In this document: one piece after another, positions 34,838-42,027 of the stretch | Position numbering within the stretch: the first letter of the stretch is position 1 | Layout: each line of letters opens with the position of its first letter | From: Paenibacillus glucanolyticus NBRC 15330 | GTDB lineage: Bacteria; Bacillota; Bacilli; Paenibacillales; Paenibacillaceae | DNA: 64,000 nucleotides | Reading direction: 5' to 3' | Assembly (NCBI RefSeq): GCF_004000885.1 | Contig: NZ_BIMC01000004.1 | Span: forward strand, 300,875 to 364,874 | The notes under the pieces: generated by a model | What the model was told of the DNA's origin: nothing | Database searches by the model: none | What the model saw: the letters and a program-made list of their open reading frames with translations, nothing else | Made by a program: the position numbers and the translations under genes

Positions 34838-35527
34838 ATGAAATATAAAGCGATTATTTTTGATCTGGATAACACGCTGCTGGATTACAATCAGAGCGAG
34901 CAGACGTGTATGCAGCAAGCGCTTGAACATTACCGACTGCATGAGGATCTGACTTGGGATGAGTTCTGGAGTGTCTTTGGTCCGATTAACTTCCAATACT
35001 GGATGAACCGCACCCGGAATAATCACGACATCAGACAGGTGCTGGAGCATTCGTTCACGGACACCTTTCTGGGTTTGAAGCGGGATTTCAATCAGTTCAG
35101 GGAGATCTCGGAAACATACTGGGGATTCTTTTGCGGTTCTGATCATAAGGAGCCTAACGCCGATTTGATTCTGGAGCATCTGCATGGAAAATTTGCGCTT
35201 GGAGTGATTTCCAATGGCATAGGTGAAGCACAGCGCCAGCGTCTTACGACAGGGGGCTTGTTTCATTATTTTGACTCCTTTATCATCTCGGACGAGGTGA
35301 AGTGCTGGAAGCCGGATCCGTTGATTTTTGAGATGGCCTTGAGGGAATTGGCGTTAAGTCCGAGTGAGGTATTGTACATAGGGGATTCACTCACGGATGA
35401 TTATGAAGGAGCTGTGCGTGCCGGCATTGATTTTTGCTATTATAATCGTCGAGGCAAAGTTTTGCATGATCATCATCGTCCTTCTTATATCATCAGTGAT
35501 CTTCTGCAGATCAAGGATTTGACTTGA
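34838..35527 (+). CDS. HAD-family hydrolase (YjjG/YfnB type)
   Basis: 229 residues. Motif I is IIFDLDNTLLDY (the nucleophile and acid/base aspartates), motif II is GVISNGIG, the lysine is in CWKPDPLIFE, and motif IV is YIGDSLTDDYEGA. The helical cap is of the size seen in 5'-nucleotidase/noncanonical pyrimidine phosphatases. GGAGAGAGAGAC precedes the ATG. A scrap of another HAD gene follows directly. Confidence 0.88.
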   Translation: MKYKAIIFDLDNTLLDYNQSEQTCMQQALEHYRLHEDLTWDEFWSVFGPINFQYWMNRTRNNHDIRQVLEHSFTDTFLGLKRDFNQFREISETYWGFFCGSDHKEPNADLILEHLHGKFALGVISNGIGEAQRQRLTTGGLFHYFDSFIISDEVKCWKPDPLIFEMALRELALSPSEVLYIGDSLTDDYEGAVRAGIDFCYYNRRGKVLHDHHRPSYIISDLLQIKDLT

Positions 35528-35780
35528 GCTTGACGGAACCCGATCCGACAGAACCGAGGTTATCCAGTACGTTCTGGATACATGCCATATCCAAACCTCG
35601 GACGCCGTGATGATTGGAGACCGGAAGCATGATCTGATTGGTGCCTTTAACTGCGGGGTACACAGTATGGCTGTTGGTTATGGATATGGATCAGAGGACA
35701 AGCTGACGGCATGTCAGCCAACCCATTATGTCAAAACGGTGAAAGAGCTGATGCAATCTTTTACACGTATAGTGGTTTGA
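35526..35780 (+). pseudogene. C-terminal fragment of a second HAD phosphatase
   Basis: From 35526 an 84-codon frame reads ELDGTRSDRTEVIQYVLD, then VMIGDRKHDLIGAFNCGVHS and GYGYGSEDKL, ending at TGA 35778. ELDG...DK/R is the region before motif III and IGDRKHD is motif IV of phosphoglycolate-phosphatase-like HADs. There is no start codon with a ribosome binding site and no motif I. It has clearly lost its N-terminal half, probably by a deletion that joined it to the upstream HAD gene. Confidence 0.85.
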
Positions 35781-35810
35781 ACAACTTCATTTCGATTTCG
35801 GCGTATGATC

Positions 35811-35829
35811 GGTTATAATGGTCATAACC
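35811..35829 (+). promoter_or_regulatory. TATAAT box inside an inverted repeat
   Basis: GGTTAT-AATGGTC-ATAACC forms a 6-bp dyad whose left arm overlaps a TATAAT (35814-35819). The -35 is not convincing. It could be a repressor-controlled promoter for the small ORF at 35868 and the gene at 36044. Confidence 0.4.
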
Positions 35830-35867
35830 AGTCGGAATGTCATTATTTTGAAGGGAGGGGCATGATT

Positions 35868-35960
35868 ATGAAGGGAAGATTGCAGATGAGCTCTATGCAA
35901 AGTCTATTTGATGAACAACGGCGGTTGTTTGCATGGAGCGATAAGAAAGTTGCCGCCTGA
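35868..35960 (+). CDS. Putative 30-residue peptide
   Basis: ATG 35868 has AAGGGAGG 9 bases upstream, a very good site, and the frame stops at TGA 35958. The product is short, with alternating basic and acidic residues (MSSMQSLFDEQRRLFAWSDKK). The quality of the ribosome binding site is the only support; it may be a leader peptide for 36044. An ATG at 35862 is in frame but too close to the site. Confidence 0.4.
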   Translation: MKGRLQMSSMQSLFDEQRRLFAWSDKKVAA

Positions 35961-36043
35961 TTACCTCGTGTAGAGAGGCCGTTTATCTAATGGACTTTGC
36001 ATCCTTAAAACCTTTATTTTAATTTTAAGGAGCAGAGCTTACC

Positions 36044-36313
36044 ATGAAATATATAAACGCGGATATTATACTTCCAGAAGAATTGCTAAAGGAAGTTCAG
36101 AAATATGTACAGGGCGGGATGGTGTACATCCCGAAACCTGAAGGATTGCGCAAGAAATGGGGAGAAAATTCCGGCAGCCGGGTATATCTGAAAACGAGAA
36201 ACCTGGAAATCCGGCAAAAGTTTGCTTCGGGTACCACGATCGATGAGCTTTCTTCTCAATTTTGTCTATCCTGCGATTCGATCAAAAAAATCGTATATAC
36301 CAAAAACAAGTAA
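36044..36313 (+). CDS. CD3324-type small helix-turn-helix protein
   Basis: 89 residues. MKYINADIILPEELLKEVQKY, YIPKPEG, KKWGENSGSRVYLKTRN and a C-terminal helix-turn-helix (SGTTIDELSSQFCLSCDSIKKIVY-like) match the small protein family widely annotated as CD3324 in Bacillota, related to Mor-type activators. It is probably DNA-binding; targets are unknown. TAAGGAGCAG is upstream of the ATG. Confidence 0.7.
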   Translation: MKYINADIILPEELLKEVQKYVQGGMVYIPKPEGLRKKWGENSGSRVYLKTRNLEIRQKFASGTTIDELSSQFCLSCDSIKKIVYTKNK

Positions 36314-36318
36314 TGACA

Positions 36319-36352
36319 AGTCACATTGGACTCGATTCTGATGTGGCTTTTT
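36319..36352 (+). terminator. Terminator after the CD3324-type gene
   Basis: AGTCACAT pairs with ATGTGGCT (one G-U) around a 14-base loop, followed by T5. Confidence 0.65.
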
Positions 36353-36459
36353 GCTATGCCAATAAAAATCTTTTCAATCCATTTGTTATATAGGCTTGGC
36401 AGGACTGCGCCAGTATAATAAGTCAGGAACGTTGTAACGAATCAAGGAGAGGTGAGACC

Positions 36460-37470
36460 GTGGATGATTTTTTTCAATTTGAAAACGAAGAGCAGCGGGG
36501 TAGACTGCTTGCAAGAGCTGAGAAGGTTGCCATGTCTGCACTTCAGTCCTATAACTTGCAATGGGTTGGCATTAGATTTATCGGCCTATCGGATACCATT
36601 ACATATCAAATCCGGACTAACTTGGAAGAAACATATTTGTTGCGGATTCATTCAGACCGATGGAGCAGGAATGAAATCGAATCGGAACTTCAATTTCTGG
36701 ATGTCCTTATTGCAACAGGAATCACAGTACCGACAGGTGTAGTCGCTTCCAATGGGTTAAGAGTGATGAAGATCGACACGGACCGAGGATTCCGATCTCC
36801 CTATGTCACTATCATGAGGTGGATGGATGGTGAGCATGTCATCGATAAACTTACAGAGGTTCAAGCTTTTCAGGTTGGGGCCATGATTGCGGGACTACAC
36901 GAAGCAGCCATCGGTTTTGATTGGCCTTCTGCTTTTACTAGGCCCACATGGGGGATAGACAGCTATAGAACAGCTGTTGCCAAGCTGGAGCGATACTCAG
37001 AAACCTTTATGTCAGAAGTTTCTTGGGCACTGTATCAGCGTGCCGCTGAGAAGGTTTTATCAGAGCTTAACGCTATGACCGCTCATGATGGAAGTTATGG
37101 TCTCATTCATGCCGATTTACATTTGGGGAATATCGTGTTTGCAGGACAGTGTCCACAACCGATTGATTTTGGCAGATGTGGCTTCGGTTATTTTCTTTAT
37201 GATCTGGCGGCGGTTATGCTGTCACTAGTTCCGAAGCAGCGATATAAGGTGATTGAAGGTTATAAGAGCGTGCGGAAGCTGGAGTCAGATTTCATTCGGA
37301 CTTTGGAATGTTTTTTCATTATGATTATGATGGAGAATTATAGCCATCACGCCTCCAATCCAAGGGAGACGGATGGCTTGAAGGGTGAGCAGATCTATGC
37401 TTTAGCCTATATTCATGCTTTTTTGAACGGGAGTTCATTTTTGCTGAATGTGGTTCAGCCGGTGGACTAA
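36460..37470 (+). CDS. Aminoglycoside-phosphotransferase-fold protein
   Basis: 336 residues from GTG 36460, with AGGAGAGGTGAG upstream. Kinase-like signatures are the Brenner motif LIHADLHLGNIVF, with catalytic aspartate and asparagine, and the metal-binding PIDFGRCGFGY (DFG). The N-lobe is of APH/HomoserineK type (TYLLRIHSDRW, SPYVTIMRWMDGEHV). Members phosphorylate antibiotics, choline, homoserine, methylthioribose and others. mtnK would be tempting given the salvage genes, but the sequence does not show the MtnK pattern, so no substrate is assigned. Confidence 0.8.
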   Translation: MDDFFQFENEEQRGRLLARAEKVAMSALQSYNLQWVGIRFIGLSDTITYQIRTNLEETYLLRIHSDRWSRNEIESELQFLDVLIATGITVPTGVVASNGLRVMKIDTDRGFRSPYVTIMRWMDGEHVIDKLTEVQAFQVGAMIAGLHEAAIGFDWPSAFTRPTWGIDSYRTAVAKLERYSETFMSEVSWALYQRAAEKVLSELNAMTAHDGSYGLIHADLHLGNIVFAGQCPQPIDFGRCGFGYFLYDLAAVMLSLVPKQRYKVIEGYKSVRKLESDFIRTLECFFIMIMMENYSHHASNPRETDGLKGEQIYALAYIHAFLNGSSFLLNVVQPVD

Positions 37471-37852
37471 TCAATCAATGTCCAGTTGATCCCATCATGA
37501 TAGAGGCGTATGATAAAATCATAGCGTGGCCTTTATGATGGGTGGCGTGTTTACCCGTTCACAGGGAATGATCCCCGTAACGGTCATGCACGTTGTTATG
37601 AACGTTTTATTTTGTGCTTAGCGGCATGATCCTGTAACTTGAAGTTGTACATTCTGGTTGCGGTCTATATCATCAATTCTAAAAAAGGGCGTCGATGGGC
37701 GTTCTTTTTTGTTTGGAGAATTTGGGAAGACTAAGCGGACCAGCTTGAGCCATTTGGACTTCGTTTTTTGATGATATAAATATTTTTTTGAAAAAGTGCA
37801 GGGGCAGCCGCCAAAGCTGACGTCTATTGTATTTGGGAAGGAGGGGAGAGCT
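37471..37852. other. 382-bp gap before the second ECF operon
   Basis: Holds the three-tier hairpin at 37491-37542. Near 37680-37709 AAAAAAGGGCGT pairs loosely, with several G-U pairs, with GGGCGTTCTTTTTT as a weak terminator. No convincing promoter for the sigma gene and no ORF with a ribosome binding site were found. The frame of the sigma gene is open back to GTG 37796. Confidence 0.5.
37491..37542 (+). repeat. Three-tier inverted repeat
   Basis: CCCATCAT (37491-37498) pairs with ATGATGGG (37535-37542). Inside, AGGC pairs with GCCT, and the centre TATGAT-AAA-ATCATA forms a 6-bp hairpin. There is no T-tract, so it may be a processed 3' end of the preceding gene or part of an RNA. Confidence 0.5.
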
Positions 37853-38407
37853 ATTGATGCGGAAACGTTAATCACGCGCATCCTGCAGGGTGAGCAAGAA
37901 GCCTTTCGGGAACTGGTGAACCATTACAGTCAGCACGTGTTCCATACGGCGTACTCGGTTTTGCGGGATGCCAAGGAAGCGGAGGATGCGTCGCAGGAAG
38001 TGTTTATTCAAGTATATAAAGCTCTCCCCCAGTACCGATCTGAAGGGTTTAAAACCTGGATTACGCGCATCACGCTAAATAAAGCGATTGATATGAAGAG
38101 GAAGCTTTCCCGTAAACCACCGGAGCAGCTGCCCGGTGAACATGATGAAGTGCTGGATAAACTCCCTTCCCGGGACGAAGATGTGGTCTCTCTGCTCATA
38201 CATAAGGAGCGAAGAGAAGAGCTTCGAGAGAAGATCGAACAACTGCCGGACAATCACCGAGAAATTATAACGGCCTTTTATTTGGATGAGAAAAATTATG
38301 AACAGATTGCGACCGAGCTGAACGTTACGGTGAAGACCGTGGAGTCGAAGCTGTACCGGGCCAGACAATGGATTCGGAAATCCTGGAAGGAGGAGGAATG
38401 GAAATGA
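37853..38407 (+). CDS. ECF-family sigma factor with possible ATT start
   Basis: 184 residues if begun at ATT 37853. Region 2 is REL VNHYSQHVFHTAYSVL, AEDASQEVFIQVYKAL and FKTWITRITLN; region 4 is LPDNHREIITAFYLDEKNYEQIATELNVTVKTVESKLYRARQWI. It resembles SigW-type ECF factors. AAGGAGGGG (37838-37846) has ideal 8-base spacing to ATT, while the only standard in-frame start, GTG 37796, has no ribosome binding site and would place AAGGAGG inside the gene. It overlaps the next gene by 4 bp (ATGA). Confidence 0.85.
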   Translation: MDAETLITRILQGEQEAFRELVNHYSQHVFHTAYSVLRDAKEAEDASQEVFIQVYKALPQYRSEGFKTWITRITLNKAIDMKRKLSRKPPEQLPGEHDEVLDKLPSRDEDVVSLLIHKERREELREKIEQLPDNHREIITAFYLDEKNYEQIATELNVTVKTVESKLYRARQWIRKSWKEEEWK

Positions 38408-38862
38408 ACGTTAAGGACAACGGGCTTAAACAGCTAACTGAACGCTATATTCGAGGGGAAGGTTCACTTGAAGAACGAACGTATTATGAAGAGCTCATGT
38501 TAACGGATGACAGTGTGCTGGAGTTATATATGCAATTGCTGGCAGAGCTTGATTCGGAACTCCCCAATCTGGCAGATCCTGAAGGGTTTGCGGATCAGGT
38601 GGTAGCTCATGAACACGTTAAGCCATACATTCGCAAAGAACCGTCGCAGATTCAGGAACGTCCCAAGCGCTGGTACGAACGCGCCATCGTTCACTATACC
38701 TTCGCCGCGTCCATTACCATGCTGTTCCTCTTTACCGGAGCATTCGACCGTCTTCTTCCCGGCGAGATCAGCGGTGAAGTTCCCTTATCGAACACTCCTT
38801 CTTACAGCGAGCAATTGATGAATAAAACAACGGGCTGGCTGGACCAGCTATTGTCCAGATAA
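38404..38862 (+). CDS. Probable anti-sigma factor (single-pass membrane protein)
   Basis: 152 residues from ATG 38404, with AAGGAGGAGG upstream and coupled to the sigma stop. The N-terminal 60 residues are helical and acidic (LKQLTERYIRGEGSLEERTYYEELM ... LYMQLLAELD), like anti-sigma domains, but there are no zinc-binding His/Cys residues. A membrane helix at about residues 98-113 (TFAASITMLFLFTGAF) leads to an external C-terminal tail of about 38 residues. The role is inferred from coupling and topology. Confidence 0.75.
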   Translation: MNVKDNGLKQLTERYIRGEGSLEERTYYEELMLTDDSVLELYMQLLAELDSELPNLADPEGFADQVVAHEHVKPYIRKEPSQIQERPKRWYERAIVHYTFAASITMLFLFTGAFDRLLPGEISGEVPLSNTPSYSEQLMNKTTGWLDQLLSR

Positions 38863-38886
38863 GAAAATACGAAAGGAAGATGCCTA

Positions 38887-39987
38887 GTGCAACCGCAACG
38901 AAATAAAGGGTTCGCCTTCATATTAAATATCCTTCCGGGCCTCGGTCACTATTATTGGGGGAGGAAGGGACGCGCCCTGCTGTATCCACTATTATTCTTC
39001 GGAAGTTTGTTTGGAGGATTTCTGCTCGGCATCATGTCGCACTCCGATTCGGTATTGATCCTGGGGATTCTCGGGGCGTTAATGATCTGGGGGATCAGCA
39101 TGCTTGATCTGCTGGTCGCCTTAATCAGGTACACACCCGTCACGATTATCCATGACGAGTACGGCAGACCCATGGAAATTCGTCAGGATAAGAGCGACGA
39201 GTCGGAACGCTTCTACACGATTTTATTATCCTTCATTCCGGGCCTGGGACATTTTCAACTGGGCTTGATGCAGCGCGGACTGTCGTTTTTAATCGCATTT
39301 TTCGGTCTTGGGACGATCCTCCTGTTTCTGACAGGACTGACCCATGAATCCGTATTCCTGCTGTTTTTGGGGATGCTGCCCATTATATGGCTCTACTGCA
39401 TGTTTGATGTTGTACAGCTCGTTCACCGCAAACAGGCCGGGGAGCTGCTGGAGGACCGTACGCTATTTGACGAACTGGAGAGCGGCCGGGAGAGCGGGCG
39501 CCGCAGCAAGGTGTTTGCCACCCTGTTATCCGCGCTCCCTGGAGCCGGGCAAATGTATCTGGGTCTGCAAAAACGCGGGCTTCAGCTCATGGTTCTGTTT
39601 CTGGGCAGCATTTATGTATTGGATGTGCTGAAGCTGTCCGTGTTCCTGTTTCTGATTCCGCTGATTTGGTTCTATGCGTTCTTTGACGGCCTGCAGCAAG
39701 TAAGCCGGTATGGCAGGGAACCGCTGCGGGATCGGCCGATCATCTCGGGGCTTGGACATCAACAGCGCTGGCTCGGGCTTGGACTGCTGATTCTGGGGAT
39801 TTATTTTGTGTTTAACAGCTTTGTTATGCCGTATCTTGCGACGTATGTGGATTCCCGCTTCCGCGACTTGATGAAGACGGTAATCGTAGCGGTTCTCCTG
39901 ATAGGGGGCGGAATCAAGCTGATGACAGGTTCGAAAAAAGGACCTGTGAGAGGAGAGCGTTCCTATTATGAATCCGACAACGAATAA
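38887..39987 (+). CDS. Multi-pass membrane protein with three TM2-like repeats
   Basis: 366 residues from GTG 38887, with AAAGGAAG upstream. Three copies of a helical-hairpin unit are visible, each opening with a PGxGH/Q motif: ILPGLGHYYWGRKGRALLY at about 14, FIPGLGHFQLGLMQRGLSF at about 113 and ALPGAGQMYLGLQKRGLQL at about 216. Each is followed by two hydrophobic helices and DGLQQ/DVVQL-type turns. TM2-type domains of this sort occur in small envelope proteins. The C-terminus has a further pair of helices. It overlaps the next gene by 20 bp. Confidence 0.75.
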   Translation: MQPQRNKGFAFILNILPGLGHYYWGRKGRALLYPLLFFGSLFGGFLLGIMSHSDSVLILGILGALMIWGISMLDLLVALIRYTPVTIIHDEYGRPMEIRQDKSDESERFYTILLSFIPGLGHFQLGLMQRGLSFLIAFFGLGTILLFLTGLTHESVFLLFLGMLPIIWLYCMFDVVQLVHRKQAGELLEDRTLFDELESGRESGRRSKVFATLLSALPGAGQMYLGLQKRGLQLMVLFLGSIYVLDVLKLSVFLFLIPLIWFYAFFDGLQQVSRYGREPLRDRPIISGLGHQQRWLGLGLLILGIYFVFNSFVMPYLATYVDSRFRDLMKTVIVAVLLIGGGIKLMTGSKKGPVRGERSYYESDNE

Positions 39988-40669
39988 TATATCTATTCAC
40001 GATTTGGCTGCCCCTCCATCGAAGTTTGCCCGGCAGTGGAGAGTCGGCACACTCTCCATGGGACTTTCCCTGCTTATACTCGGCTTGCTTGTCTTGTCAT
40101 CAGCCTGGAAGGGTGTAGAGGTGTACAGTTCCGCTGTTAGATGGTGGCCCATCGTATTTGTCCTGTTAGGCACGGAAATCGTCGTGTATACGTTAATCTT
40201 TCGTAAGCAGGATACGGTTAGATACGATATGTTCAGCATTCTCCTTATTGGTTTTCTAACCTTCTGCTGCATTGGTATGGCAGCTTTGAGTGCAACTGGG
40301 TTGATGGAGCAGATTCGGCGTGAAACGATGGCTATACAGCAAACGATTCCGATACCGGACCAGAAGGTGGCCATACCGGACGGGGTTAAGAAAGTCATTG
40401 TTCAGGGCAGTTACAATCACAACATCAGGCAGGATGTTTCCAGTGCGGATGAGATGCTCATCTTTGGCAGTCTGCGGACGGAAGATTCTGAAATTTGGAG
40501 CCAAGCCGAGCTGCCTGCACTCATTCAAATCAAACAATCGGGTAATATTCTGTATGTTCAGCTGAACGATCCACCCCGTTATGCATTCAGGGGATCGTCT
40601 TCGTGGTTCGATGTGACGGTGTCCGTGCCGGCTTCGGTCAAAGTGGTCGTGAGGGACCGAAGCAGCTAG
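39968..40669 (+). CDS. Membrane protein with LiaF-like organisation
   Basis: 233 residues. Three or four membrane helices are packed into residues 25-115 (GLSLLILGLLVLSS, WWPIVFVLLGTEIVVYTLIF, FSILLIGFLTFCCIGMAAL). An external domain of about 110 residues follows, with repetitive beta strands (VKKVIVQGSYNHNIRQDV, ILYVQLNDPP, FDVTVSVPASVKVVVRD). This is the general plan of LiaF/DUF2807-type envelope-stress proteins, but exact family membership is uncertain. It belongs to the ECF operon by overlap. Confidence 0.65.
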   Translation: MNPTTNNISIHDLAAPPSKFARQWRVGTLSMGLSLLILGLLVLSSAWKGVEVYSSAVRWWPIVFVLLGTEIVVYTLIFRKQDTVRYDMFSILLIGFLTFCCIGMAALSATGLMEQIRRETMAIQQTIPIPDQKVAIPDGVKKVIVQGSYNHNIRQDVSSADEMLIFGSLRTEDSEIWSQAELPALIQIKQSGNILYVQLNDPPRYAFRGSSSWFDVTVSVPASVKVVVRDRSS

Positions 40670-40761
40670 GGCAAAGCACATTACATAGACGGTGCATACA
40701 AGTCAATATGATGCTGGATAGCAGATCTAATATAATTGAAAAAGGCGTGGAGGGAGATATC

Positions 40762-40902
40762 GTGGCTAAGAATTTGTATTATCTGTTGTATATTGCTTTG
40801 TTTGTTGTAACCTGTTTGTTTATCGCGAATACGTATTCAACGCCTGAGCAGGTACCTATACCTGCCCTCTCTTTAACGGAGCATGATCAGAATCGGCTAT
40901 AA
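40762..40902 (+). CDS. Small membrane protein (46 residues)
   Basis: GTG 40762 has GGAGGGAG 5-6 bases upstream. The product, starting MAKNLYYLLYIALFVVTCLF, is one membrane helix with a short external tail rich in proline. It lies 92 bp after the LiaF-like gene and before a shared terminator, so it may be the last member of the ECF module. Longer versions of the frame upstream have no ribosome binding site. Confidence 0.6.
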   Translation: MAKNLYYLLYIALFVVTCLFIANTYSTPEQVPIPALSLTEHDQNRL

Positions 40903-40925
40903 TCCATATAAGGACATAAAGTAAA

Positions 40926-40962
40926 ACATCTAAAACGATCTGGATCGTTTTAGATGTTTTTT
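40926..40962. terminator. Bidirectional terminator
   Basis: ACATCTAAAACGATC-TG-GATCGTTTTAGATGT, a perfect 15-bp stem, followed by T5 on +. The 3' part overlaps the end of the minus-strand SdpI-like gene. Confidence 0.88.
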
Positions 40963-41243
40963 AGTTTTCGTTCAACCAGAATATAGATCAAGATAAAGAC
41001 GATGAAAGTTGCGATACCGGTGGTTAAGAAATGGCCTGTAAGCCTGGCGATCAGCAGAAGGATGACACCGAACACCATCAGCAGCAGGCTGACGTAGGCA
41101 TTGGCTGCTTTGAAGTTCCGTTCATTTTTAAGCGATGATGTGGTTTTATAAGCGTAAAAACTCTTGGAACTTTTAGGTGGAAGAAGAAAGAGGACCAACC
41201 CGTACAGAATAAACACAATGCCAATAGATAAGCTTTCAAGCAC
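40950..41243 (-). CDS. SdpI-family small membrane protein
   Basis: 97 residues from GTG 41243, which has GAGGAGC 8 bases upstream; the longer frame from 41321 lacks support. Three membrane helices surround YAYKTTSSLKNERNFKAANAY, matching the conserved (Y/G)xRTxxSxKNxxxWxxAN motif of the SdpI/YhfL group. SdpI gives immunity against the SdpC cannibalism toxin in B. subtilis, but most homologues have no known toxin partner and none is seen here. Confidence 0.75.
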   Translation of the reverse strand: MLESLSIGIVFILYGLVLFLLPPKSSKSFYAYKTTSSLKNERNFKAANAYVSLLLMVFGVILLLIARLTGHFLTTGIATFIVFILIYILVERKLKNI

Positions 41244-41276
41244 CTCTACACGCTCCTCGGAAAAAATAGCGCCGGA

Positions 41277-41308
41277 TGCACCCTGCAAACAGGTCGAGAC
41301 AGGGTGCA
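41277..41308 (-). repeat. Inverted repeat between mtnB and the SdpI-like gene
   Basis: TGCACCCTG and CAGGGTGCA (9 bp, loop of 14). On the minus strand a T6 run follows 8-9 bases later, so it may be a leaky terminator of the pro-mtn operon or a leader element of the SdpI-like gene. Confidence 0.45.
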
Positions 41309-41370
41309 AGCCACATGTCAAAGCGGCTGATCCCGGCTTGTTGAAGTTCTAATGGTGTTACTTGGTTGAT

Positions 41371-42027
41371 TTATTTAGTACTGGCAGCATTGAGAAGAAG
41401 ACGCCGATACGAGTATTCGAATATAAACTCGAACGCCTCCAGATGTTTTTTCGCCTCGAAGGCATTTTTTCCCCAAGCATAAATGCCGTGGTTGCGCAGC
41501 AAAATGCCGGGTACCGCAGGGTCAAGCGTATCTGGAACCAATTCGGCAATCCGCGGGATGTCGGCATAGTTCGGAAGGACAGGAATGCGAATCGCTGCAT
41601 CTTCATCCCAGATGTTAAAGGCTTTGATCAGCTCGATTCCTTGAGCAGGTACATAACCTTGTTCACCATACCAGTCACTGATTAGATTGTTATCGATGGT
41701 GTGCACATGGAAAATGGCACCGCAGCCGGTCTTGCGATAAATCTCGCAGTGGATCAAGGTCTCCGCGCTAGGTTTTAAACCCGTTGCCTCACTTGGCGCA
41801 CCGTCCTGATCCACGAATAAATAATCCTCTGGCGTATGTACGGACTTGTCCTTTCCGCTGGCGGTTACTGCAAAATAAAATTGTTCTGGCGAAAACTCGC
41901 CAACGCGTACCGAAAGATTACCGCTGGTGCCGGGGAACCAGTTTCTTGCAGCAAACAGCGCCTTGATTTCTTTAAGATCATGCAGCGCCGCCTGTTTCTG
42001 TTCAAGCGGGATATCTGAAAATGCCAT
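41371..42027 (-). CDS. mtnB: Methylthioribulose-1-phosphate dehydratase
   Basis: 218-residue class II aldolase-fold enzyme of the methionine salvage pathway. WFPGTSGNLSVRV is the phosphate-binding segment, AIFHVHTIDNNL carries the His-x-His zinc ligands, and ILLRNHGIYAWG carries the third histidine. It directly abuts mtnX (stop and start adjacent), so the two are coupled. It is last in the proBAC-mtnWXB run. Confidence 0.95.
   Translation of the reverse strand: MAFSDIPLEQKQAALHDLKEIKALFAARNWFPGTSGNLSVRVGEFSPEQFYFAVTASGKDKSVHTPEDYLFVDQDGAPSEATGLKPSAETLIHCEIYRKTGCGAIFHVHTIDNNLISDWYGEQGYVPAQGIELIKAFNIWDEDAAIRIPVLPNYADIPRIAELVPDTLDPAVPGILLRNHGIYAWGKNAFEAKKHLEAFEFIFEYSYRRLLLNAASTK

Noticed and set aside
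36460..37470. Methylthioribose kinase (mtnK) to complete the salvage set
   Set aside because: The fold is right, but the residues around the Brenner and DFG motifs and the N-lobe do not resemble MtnK, and the gene is not linked to mtnA.
40950..41243. Toxin-immunity (SdpC/SdpI) system
   Set aside because: Only an SdpI-like protein is present; no SdpC-like toxin or SdpAB maturation gene was seen nearby.
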